Assembly (NCBI GenBank): GCA_030630315.1
Contig: DAOVNI010000078.1
Location: 1-7,185, forward strand
Reading direction: 5' to 3'
DNA length: 7,185 bases
Source of the DNA: Phycisphaerae bacterium
GTDB taxonomy: Bacteria; Planctomycetota; Phycisphaerae; Sedimentisphaerales; Anaerobacaceae
Of the stretch, positions 1 to 5,290 are shown one piece after another. The position numbers and the translations under genes were made by a program. Each line of letters begins with the position of its first letter. Position 1 is the stretch's first letter. The notes below the pieces were generated by a model. That model worked only from the letters and a program-made list of their open reading frames with translations, was not told the DNA's origin and ran no database searches.

Positions 1-203
1 AATTCAAAGCCAATTTGCTGGATGCTCAAATGAACGCAACTTCTTTTATAACAAAGGAATATGAAAATGAACGACTTAGCAGACGCGGAGAAAACAAACC
101 CAATCAAACTCGAAGCGAAGCGGAGATCCCTACGGGTGAGCTTCTCGGAATCCTCAAACCAGGGACCAATCTTGTCCGCCTCCGGCGGATTCAAAAGGGG
201 CAC
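1..203. repeat. Intergenic tract, probably repeat-derived, no convincing gene
   Basis: Two open frames on the plus strand (from 15 and 61) cross this stretch, but both run on antisense into the cupin gene, and their peptides are low-complexity and rich in K, N, R and P. They look like translated noncoding repeat. Two inverted repeats are visible. TCCGCC (175-180) pairs with GGCGGA (184-189) around a 3-nt loop. TCCCT (127-131) pairs with AGGGA (161-165), enclosing TGAG (137-140) with CTCA (153-156). The tract follows the stop of the minus-strand cupin gene, so it may be the 3' end of that operon, but no T-run follows the hairpins on either strand. From memory, similar translated tracts recur in Phycisphaerae genomes, so a dispersed repeat is my best reading. 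This was not searched. Confidence 0.35.
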
Positions 204-560
204 CTATGCTGCTGTCATCGGAATAAGGCAAAGCAATCTCAAAACGGAGCTGCCCCTATTCCTGAATTGGTGTTGTTTGTTCGGCGGTACAAATATCACA
301 TATTCCCTGTTAAATGGGTGTTCCTTGCCCTCAAATACAAAGATGCCTTCTCCTTCGACCACAAACACCTCGTGTTCGTGCCGGTGTTCGTGCAGCGGCG
401 TGTAACCGCCAGGCTGCAATTCAAACATCCGCATTGCAAAATTTTCCGCCCCGTCATCTTTGGAAATCAGCCATCTTATTTCCACATCTTTTGCCCCCTC
501 AACCTCAACCGCACGTTTGTTGATACTGCTGCTTTTTTCTATTTTCATCCCGTTAGACAT
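204..560 (-). CDS. Small single-domain cupin protein
   Basis: A 118-residue protein with one cupin_2-type beta-barrel covering most of its length. Motif 1 is visible as G51, H57, H59 and E64 with a closing glycine (G70 or G72); two further histidines (H61, H63) make this stretch very His-rich. Motif 2 is P92-x-N94-x2-H97-x3-N101, with Asn in the usual Gly place. H57, H59, E64 and H97 are the expected metal ligands, so a mononuclear metal site (Mn, Fe, Zn or Ni) is likely. There is no signal peptide, so it should be cytoplasmic. The substrate cannot be read from the sequence: small stand-alone cupins include isomerases, dioxygenases and sugar- or amino-acid-binding proteins. The ATG at 560 is preceded by AAGGGG at good spacing. 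It starts 29 bp after the gatB stop and is probably the last gene of the gatCAB transcript. Confidence 0.88.
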   Translation of the reverse strand: MSNGMKIEKSSSINKRAVEVEGAKDVEIRWLISKDDGAENFAMRMFELQPGGYTPLHEHRHEHEVFVVEGEGIFVFEGKEHPFNREYVIFVPPNKQHQFRNRGSSVLRLLCLIPMTAA

Positions 561-589
561 TTTTGTCCCCTTTTATCTATCACAAGGTC

Positions 590-2053
590 TCATCCAAGTT
601 TCTTATCGAGAATTTCAGAAACGACTTTTGGATTTGCCCGGCCTTTGGTCTTCTGCATAACCTGGCCGAGTAAAAAGCCCTGGGCCTTCTTGCTTTTTTT
701 GCCGCCGGACGTAACATCTTCAACCGTCTTCGGGTTTTCCGCAAGCACCTCGTCAACTATTGTCTCTAACTCGCCCACATCGCTTTTTTGAATCAGGTTG
801 AGCTCTTCTGTTATAATTTGCGCTGCTTTCCCGGATTTTGCCATCTCCTCCATTATCGTATTTCCTGCAGTAGCACTGACCGTGTCGGCATCAATCATTT
901 TTGCCAGTTCAGCCACGTTTTCAGCCACCAGCCCCACTTCGGCAAGACTGCATCCTGCTTCGTTTGCCAATTTCAATCCGACCTGTGTCAGCAGATTGCA
1001 AACCCGTTTCGGCTCACCCCCTGTAGCAACCGCCTGCTCGAAAAACTCGGCCGTCGAGCGCTCAGCCGTTAAAACCCCTGCGTCATAATCGCTTAATTTG
1101 TACTCGTCAACATAACGCATTTGTCTTTTAATCGGTAGTTCGCACAAACGCGCCCGAATATCCTCCACCCATTGCTCTGTTAATTCGACCGGCACAAGGT
1201 CAGGCTCGGGAAAATATCTGTAATCAGGGGCTTCTTCCTTTTCTCTCTGCAACACCGTTACCTCTCTGTCATCATCCCATCCACGAGTCGATTTATTACC
1301 CGTTTCCATCGTTTTGCCGGTTTCTAAAAACTCATCCAATTGTCTTTGGACCTCATAGTCAACGCTTCTTTCCAGTGCGCGGAAGCTGTTCAGGTTTTTG
1401 ATTTCGACTATGGGCGTTTTGTATTCGGCGCCGTCTCTGGTAATAACCAGATTGATGTTCGGCTCAAAACGCATATGTCCTTTCTGCATATCGGCTTCGG
1501 AGACGCCCAGGAATCTCACCATTCGCTGCAGTTCCACCGCCAACGCCCGCACTTCGACGGCGCTGCTCATATCCGGCTCGGTAACAATCTCCAGCAATGG
1601 CGTGCCCGTCCTGTTCAAATCGACCTGTGAAAAATTGCCTGCCGTGTGCAGATTTTTGCCGGCATCTTCTTCCAGGTGCGCCCTGATTATTCCGATTCTT
1701 TTCGTCCGCCCCTGCTCGAGCGGTATTTCAACAAAGCCGTTAGTACTGAGCGGCAAATCATACTGGCTTATCTGATAATTCTTCGGCAAATCTGGATAGT
1801 AATAGCTCTTTCTATCCCACTTGGTGAACTCTGCTATCTCACAATTAAGGGCCAGAGCTACCAGAACCGCATACTCTAACGCCTGCTTATTCATCACCGG
1901 CAAAACACCCGGCATACCAAGGCACACCGGACATACCCTGCTGTTGGGCCTCTGGCCAAACTCCACCGCACAATTGCAAAACATCTTGCTCTTGGTACAA
2001 AGCTGTACGTGAATTTCCAGCCCGACCACGACCTTATATTCCAACTCAGTCAT
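590..2053 (-). CDS. gatB: Aspartyl/glutamyl-tRNA(Asn/Gln) amidotransferase subunit B
   Basis: GatB (487 residues, normal family length) is the kinase-like subunit that phosphorylates the misacylated Glu-tRNA(Gln) or Asp-tRNA(Asn) with ATP, before ammonia from GatA converts it to the correct aminoacyl-tRNA. Visible family marks are GLEIHVQL (11-18); the four-cysteine zinc knuckle C26, C28, C41, C44; the PDLPKNYQISQYD block (87-99); HLEEDAGK (126-133); the DLNRTGTPLLEIVTEPD stretch (145-161); and the C-terminal YqeY-like tRNA-binding tail, with the GQVM...GRANP motif in the last 25 residues. The usual RCDxNVS motif is RFEPNINL here (195-202), a variant I associate with planctomycetes. The ATG at 2053 lies 8 bp after the gatA stop with only a weak Shine-Dalgarno (GAGTGAG), so translational coupling to gatA is likely. 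The frame is intact. Confidence 0.98.
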   Translation of the reverse strand: MTELEYKVVVGLEIHVQLCTKSKMFCNCAVEFGQRPNSRVCPVCLGMPGVLPVMNKQALEYAVLVALALNCEIAEFTKWDRKSYYYPDLPKNYQISQYDLPLSTNGFVEIPLEQGRTKRIGIIRAHLEEDAGKNLHTAGNFSQVDLNRTGTPLLEIVTEPDMSSAVEVRALAVELQRMVRFLGVSEADMQKGHMRFEPNINLVITRDGAEYKTPIVEIKNLNSFRALERSVDYEVQRQLDEFLETGKTMETGNKSTRGWDDDREVTVLQREKEEAPDYRYFPEPDLVPVELTEQWVEDIRARLCELPIKRQMRYVDEYKLSDYDAGVLTAERSTAEFFEQAVATGGEPKRVCNLLTQVGLKLANEAGCSLAEVGLVAENVAELAKMIDADTVSATAGNTIMEEMAKSGKAAQIITEELNLIQKSDVGELETIVDEVLAENPKTVEDVTSGGKKSKKAQGFLLGQVMQKTKGRANPKVVSEILDKKLG

Positions 2054-2061
2054 TTATCGAC

Positions 2062-3540
2062 TCACTCAATTATCGTCGCCCTCTTTCTGTGCCAATTCGT
2101 CTGTGCCTCGAACATTCGTGCTATTCGCAGCAGTTTGTCTTCGCTAAAAGCTGGTGAAAGAATCTGCAGACCGATCGGCAGGCCCTTCTCGTCGAAGCCG
2201 CAAGGGATGCTAATGCCCGGCACGCCTGCTAAATTAACCGCTATCGTATAAATATCAGAAAGATACATTTTCAGCGGGTCATCGACCTTTTCTCCAATCT
2301 TGAAAGCGGGCGTGGGCGAAACCGGCATCATAATGCAATCGCACTTTTCAAATGCGCTGGTGAAATCGCCGCGTATCAAATTCCTCACCTTAAGCGCCTT
2401 CAAATAATAGGCGTCATAATAACCGCTCGACAGAGCGTAAGTTCCGAGCATTATTCGCCTTTTAACTTCTTTACCGAACGCCTCAGCCCGGGATTTGGAA
2501 TAGACCTCGATGTAATCTCCGGCCTTTTCACTGCGGTGGCCGTAATGTACGCCGTCATACCGGGCCAGATTACTCGATGCCTCGGCGGTAGCTATTATGT
2601 AATAGGCAGCAATAGCATAATCCAGATGAGGCATATCTATTTCTATGATTTCGGCCCCGAGCCCTTTATATATATCAATCGATTCAATCAGGGCCTTTTG
2701 CACCTGCTTGTCTGCACCGGCAACAAATTCCGGCACAATTGCTATTTTGAGTCCCTCTATCGGCTCATCGATCTTTTCGAGATAATCACACACAGGGGCA
2801 GCCGCTTCGTCAATGCTGGTGCTGTCGGCTGAGTCGTGGCCCGCTATAACATTCATCATCAATGCCGAATCAGCTACGGTGCGGGTTATCGGCCCGATTT
2901 GGTCCAGACTCGAACCATAGGCGACAAGCCCGAAACGTGAGACCCTCCCGTACGTCGGCTTTAGCCCCACTACTCCGCAAAAACTGGCGGGCTGGCGAAT
3001 CGACCCACCCGTGTCCGACCCAAGCGCCGCAAAACACAATCGCGCAGCGACAGCGGCAGCCGAACCCCCGCTGCTGCCGCCCGGAACCCTCTCGGTGTCC
3101 CACGGATTGACCGTCTGCTTTAGCCCGGAGTTTTCCGTACTCGAACCCATCGCAAACTCGTCCATATTCGTCTTGCCAACTATTACCGCATCAGCAGAGA
3201 GCAGTTTTTCAACCACCGTAGCGTTATAAGGTGCGTGGAAATTCTCCAGTATCTTTGAAGCGCAGGTAGTAGCACCGAAAGTCGTACACATATTGTCTTT
3301 TACTGCAATCGGCACACCTGCCAGTTCCCCTACCGCCTCACCGCCGGCTATCCGCTTATCAACTTCCGCTGCCTTTTCCAACGCCCTGTCACGATAAGTG
3401 CTGATATAAGCCCCAATGACCGGCTCATATTTTTCTATTGTCTCGAAAACAGCTTCGGTAGCTGCGACGCTTTTAATCCGCCCTGCTGCAATTTCGTCTC
3501 GCAGCTCTTTAAAGTTCATATCCAACAACTCATTTTGCAT
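2062..3540 (-). CDS. gatA: Aspartyl/glutamyl-tRNA(Asn/Gln) amidotransferase subunit A
   Basis: GatA (492 residues) is the glutaminase/amidase subunit that releases ammonia from glutamine and channels it to GatB. The amidase-signature catalytic triad is complete: K81 in PIAVKDN, the cis-serine S156 in the GGSSGGSAAAVAA block (154-166), and the nucleophile S180 in GSDTGGSIRQPASFCG (174-189). These correspond, with an offset of two, to K79/S154/S178 of the Staphylococcus aureus enzyme as I recall it. Further family blocks are VGKTNMDEFAMGSSTENS (121-138) and NLAGVPGISIPCG (436-448). The chosen ATG at 3540 has AAAGG about 10 nt upstream; an internal ATG at codon 8 is an alternative that would still leave the whole domain. 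It follows gatC by 23 bp and precedes gatB by 8 bp, giving the order C-A-B in one transcription unit. Confidence 0.98.
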   Translation of the reverse strand: MQNELLDMNFKELRDEIAAGRIKSVAATEAVFETIEKYEPVIGAYISTYRDRALEKAAEVDKRIAGGEAVGELAGVPIAVKDNMCTTFGATTCASKILENFHAPYNATVVEKLLSADAVIVGKTNMDEFAMGSSTENSGLKQTVNPWDTERVPGGSSGGSAAAVAARLCFAALGSDTGGSIRQPASFCGVVGLKPTYGRVSRFGLVAYGSSLDQIGPITRTVADSALMMNVIAGHDSADSTSIDEAAAPVCDYLEKIDEPIEGLKIAIVPEFVAGADKQVQKALIESIDIYKGLGAEIIEIDMPHLDYAIAAYYIIATAEASSNLARYDGVHYGHRSEKAGDYIEVYSKSRAEAFGKEVKRRIMLGTYALSSGYYDAYYLKALKVRNLIRGDFTSAFEKCDCIMMPVSPTPAFKIGEKVDDPLKMYLSDIYTIAVNLAGVPGISIPCGFDEKGLPIGLQILSPAFSEDKLLRIARMFEAQTNWHRKRATIIE

Positions 3541-3563
3541 AAATCAACAACCTTTGCCGTTTC

Positions 3564-3872
3564 TCACGCGCCGCAGCTATCATCGAGGATTTTCGGCACT
3601 TTGAAAAATTCTCCATCTCGCTGCGGTGCATTTGCCAGCGTTTTCTCGGTTCCCAGTGATTCTTTGACAGAGTCTTCACGGAAAACATTACTGACCGGCA
3701 GGCAGTGTGCCAGCGGTTCAACATTGTCGGTATCCAGCTCGTTCATTTTTTCCACATAGTCAAGGATTGCGCTTAACTGGCCTGTAAATTCCCCGATTTC
3801 CGCTTCGGTCAACTCCAGACGAGATAACCTGGCAACCTTCCTCACCGACTCCTGGTCAATTTTCTTCGCCAT
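3564..3872 (-). CDS. gatC: Aspartyl/glutamyl-tRNA(Asn/Gln) amidotransferase subunit C
   Basis: GatC (102 residues) is the small belt-like subunit that wraps around and stabilises the GatA-GatB interface. Family marks are the N-terminal helix VRKVARLSRLELTEAE (10-25), the Gln-rich helix leading to LDYVEKMNELDT (37-48), VEPLAH (51-56), FREDSV (64-69) and the terminal NAPQRDGEFFKVPKIL (81-96). A six-residue tail containing a cysteine follows the usual end. The ATG at 3872 has only a weak purine-rich site (GGGTAAAG). As first gene of gatC-gatA-gatB it brings all three subunits under one control. Presence of the complex implies that Gln-tRNA(Gln), Asn-tRNA(Asn) or both are made by transamidation; which one cannot be told without knowing whether glnS and asnS exist elsewhere in the genome. 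Confidence 0.96.
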   Translation of the reverse strand: MAKKIDQESVRKVARLSRLELTEAEIGEFTGQLSAILDYVEKMNELDTDNVEPLAHCLPVSNVFREDSVKESLGTEKTLANAPQRDGEFFKVPKILDDSCGA

Positions 3873-3904
3873 GTGTCTTTACCCGTACATTTACAATCGC
3901 TATG

Positions 3905-3933
3905 AGTAAAATCTCTGATCTCCCTTTTACCAA
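3905..3933 (-). promoter_or_regulatory. Candidate sigma70-type promoter for gatCAB-cupin
   Basis: Read on the minus strand, TTGGTA (3928-3933) and TTTACT (3905-3910) are separated by 17 bp, each matching 4 of 6 consensus bases, about 30 bp ahead of the gatC start. A weak stem (GTAAAA 3906-3911 with TTTTAC 3925-3930) overlaps the same bases. The gap from the upstream peptidase-like gene is only 64 bp, so read-through from that gene is an equally good explanation. Confidence 0.3.
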
Positions 3934-3936
3934 TTG

Positions 3937-4560
3937 TTAGCCGACTCTTCTGTATATTCGCAAAGCATATACCTTCGTCCCGTACCTAAGCAACGGTATT
4001 GGTTTTTCTTCACTACCCAAAGGGTCATTTATTATATATTCATTTCCTTCTTTGCCCACCACCAATACCCAATGTGGAATCCGGTTTTTTATGAGAACTT
4101 TCGCAATAACCGGGTTCTTGTCTGTGAGGTTTTCATCTATGCGTTTGTGGTCCGGGTTTCCCACATACTCAAGCACAACCCGGCCCTGAGTGTACTCTGC
4201 GCATTTTTGCCATTTGAGCCAGCCACGCCTAGTATAACCTCTATTTCTCTTGAGATAATCATTCATTTCTTTCGGCGTAACCGTTATTCCGTAATATGAA
4301 AACAACATCGCCACACACGATACCGTACAGCCTACATTTCGCAGCTTCTCACCAGACCCGCCAATTTCATCGTCTGCCCAGCCCGGGTCCCACTGCTTGT
4401 ACAAAGGAACTTCTAATACATTGCCACTCTCAAAATCTTTCCCTCCTGTAGCTGAAATTGGTCTCACAGACTTGTTTCGAAGACCCCAAATAGCAACAAA
4501 AGCCGTTGCCACGAGCACCACCCCCACAAGAAAGATTGTCTTTGGGCTTCTTGCCGACAT
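3937..4560 (-). CDS. Membrane-anchored C39-like (papain-fold) cysteine peptidase family protein
   Basis: A 207-residue protein with an N-terminal hydrophobic segment (about residues 8-26, with K7 and R4 before it), best read as a signal anchor that places the rest outside the cytoplasmic membrane; it has no typical AxA cleavage site. Residues about 50-203 resemble the peptidase_C39_2 domain: Q56 in LYKQWDPGW (likely oxyanion-hole Gln), C78 in VGCTVSCVAM (likely nucleophile), H163 in HWVLVVG and D179 in IINDP, giving a complete Cys-His-Asp set. There is no ABC transporter or bacteriocin gene beside it, so it is not the classic leader-cleaving C39 peptidase; stand-alone members are poorly characterised and the substrate is unknown. 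The ATG at 4560 has GAAGGG about 10 nt upstream. It lies between rpmB's terminator and gatC, on the same strand as both. Confidence 0.8.
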   Translation of the reverse strand: MSARSPKTIFLVGVVLVATAFVAIWGLRNKSVRPISATGGKDFESGNVLEVPLYKQWDPGWADDEIGGSGEKLRNVGCTVSCVAMLFSYYGITVTPKEMNDYLKRNRGYTRRGWLKWQKCAEYTQGRVVLEYVGNPDHKRIDENLTDKNPVIAKVLIKNRIPHWVLVVGKEGNEYIINDPLGSEEKPIPLLRYGTKVYALRIYRRVG

Positions 4561-4610
4561 TACTTACAATCCCTTCAATGCTTGTTTGTCCTCGTATAAA
4601 ATCCTGCCTA

Positions 4611-4640
4611 AATAAAAAGCGAGGCGGAACCCACCTCGCT
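4611..4640 (-). terminator. Rho-independent terminator after rpmB
   Basis: On the minus strand AGCGAGG (4640-4634) and CCTCGCT (4624-4618) form a perfect 7-bp GC-rich stem around a 9-nt loop, directly followed by TTTTTATTT. It begins 28 bp past the rpmB stop and 50 bp before the start of the C39-like gene, so it should uncouple most rpmB transcription from the downstream genes. Confidence 0.88.
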
Positions 4641-4668
4641 GATTTCAGTCCATAAGCCTTGTGCTCTT

Positions 4669-4923
4669 TTACTCAGCGGGCTTGTAATCTCGCTTGGTCG
4701 GCTTTTGAACGAGCCCCATACGAATAGCTTTGGCTGAGACCTTAATTCTGCAAACCTTGCCGTCAACAACAGCCCGAACTTTTTGTATATTCGGCTTAAA
4801 CTTTCTCTTGGTAACGCCGGTAACCTTTCTGCCGACACCGCCAAGATGTTTGGCCTTACCCCGCCGGGCAATACTTCTGCCGGCCACCGTTCGCTTGCCC
4901 GTAAAATAACAAACTCTCGACAT
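4669..4923 (-). CDS. rpmB: 50S ribosomal protein L28
   Basis: An 84-residue basic protein of the L28 family, a structural protein of the large ribosomal subunit. The start MSRVCYFTGKRTVAG (1-15) is the family's N-terminal block; TKRKFKPNIQKVR (38-50) is the conserved central rRNA-binding stretch, followed by DGKVCRIKVSAKAIRMG (54-70). Only two cysteines (C5, C58) are present, so this is the form without the four-Cys zinc site. Between the two blocks it has a Gly/Lys-rich insertion (GKAKHLGGVGRKVTG, 22-36) of the longer L28 subtype. The ATG at 4923 is preceded by a textbook AAGGAG 8 nt upstream, the best ribosome-binding site on the minus strand here and fitting for a highly expressed gene. 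It is monocistronic as judged by its own upstream promoter region and the terminator behind it. Confidence 0.95.
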   Translation of the reverse strand: MSRVCYFTGKRTVAGRSIARRGKAKHLGGVGRKVTGVTKRKFKPNIQKVRAVVDGKVCRIKVSAKAIRMGLVQKPTKRDYKPAE

Positions 4924-4988
4924 CCAATACGCTCCTTATCCGATACACTATTAAGCCCTGTAGTTTCCCGTTTATGAACTACGAACTA

Positions 4989-5016
4989 AATTTATGCTTT
5001 TCTATCAAAATTGCAA
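4989..5016 (-). promoter_or_regulatory. Candidate rpmB promoter
   Basis: On the minus strand TTGCAA (5011-5016) and TAAATT (4989-4994), spaced by 16 bp, each match 4 of 6 sigma70 consensus bases. The start point would fall near 4982, giving a leader of about 60 nt before the strong Shine-Dalgarno. It is only modest evidence, in AT-rich DNA where chance matches are common. Confidence 0.35.
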
Positions 5017-5064
5017 GCACAAACCCAGAATACCGCAAAAAAACTCCTCAGGCACACAATTTCC

Positions 5065-5093
5065 TTGACATTATAGCTAAATACTGATATGCT
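5065..5093 (+). promoter_or_regulatory. Strong sigma70-type promoter with extended -10
   Basis: A perfect -35 box TTGACA (5065-5070) is followed after exactly 17 bp by TATGCT (5088-5093, 4 of 6), and the bases before it are TGA (5085-5087), an extended -10. Transcription should begin near 5100, about 190 nt upstream of the secreted-protein start at 5291, leaving a long leader that contains the structured element at 5115-5208. Confidence 0.7.
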
Positions 5094-5114
5094 ATTAAGG
5101 GAGAAAACGGAAGA

Positions 5115-5208
5115 GCGGTGAGCAATGAAAGCCCCAATATATTCTTTCATATTTAGCCTGCCCGTCCTCCGTAGAAGTTCTACTTCGGAGGATGGACGGT
5201 TTCACCGC
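5115..5208 (+). ncRNA. Predicted three-way-junction RNA in leader of the secreted-protein gene
   Basis: Three compatible helices can form. The closing stem pairs GCGGTGA (5115-5121) with TCACCGC (5202-5208). Hairpin A pairs ATGAAAG (5125-5131) with CTTTCAT (5144-5150) around a 12-nt loop. Hairpin B pairs 5162-5171 (CCGTCCTCCG) with 5186-5195 (CGGAGGATGG), 10 bp with one G-U, with a further 4-bp stem TAGA/TCTA (5172-5175 with 5179-5182) inside. A T-run (5222-5226) follows after a weak CAGG/CCTG hairpin (5208-5221), so either a separate RNA of about 125 nt or a cis-acting leader is possible. I do not recognise it as any known riboswitch. The pairings are seen in the sequence; the regulatory role is inference. 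Confidence 0.45.
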
Positions 5209-5290
5209 AGGTTTTGGCCTGTTTTTATGTTTTGGCCCGGATAAATTTTAGTGTTCAAAACCAATTTTACAAAAGAAAGGAAGGTGGATT

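Noticed and set aside
175..189. TCCGCC/GGCGGA hairpin as intrinsic terminator of the gatCAB-cupin operon
   Set aside because: It is close behind the cupin stop on the minus strand, but no T-run follows it on either strand, so it lacks the second half of an intrinsic terminator.
61..405. 114-codon plus-strand frame beginning in the left-edge tract
   Set aside because: Its second half is antisense to the cupin gene and its first half is the repeat-like tract. An AAAGGAAT-like site upstream is not enough to call a gene.
15..791. 258-codon open frame on the plus strand
   Set aside because: It runs antisense through the whole cupin gene and into gatB, has low-complexity and Cys/Phe-rich composition and no recognisable domain. 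The minus-strand genes have clear motifs and ribosome-binding sites.
3906..3930. GTAAAA/TTTTAC hairpin between the C39-like gene and gatC
   Set aside because: Six AT-rich pairs with a 13-nt loop and no T-run; it also overlaps a candidate promoter. It is too weak to call a terminator or leader structure.
4608..4871. 87-codon minus-strand frame overlapping rpmB and its terminator
   Set aside because: It lies out of frame within the certain L28 gene and reads through the terminator hairpin.
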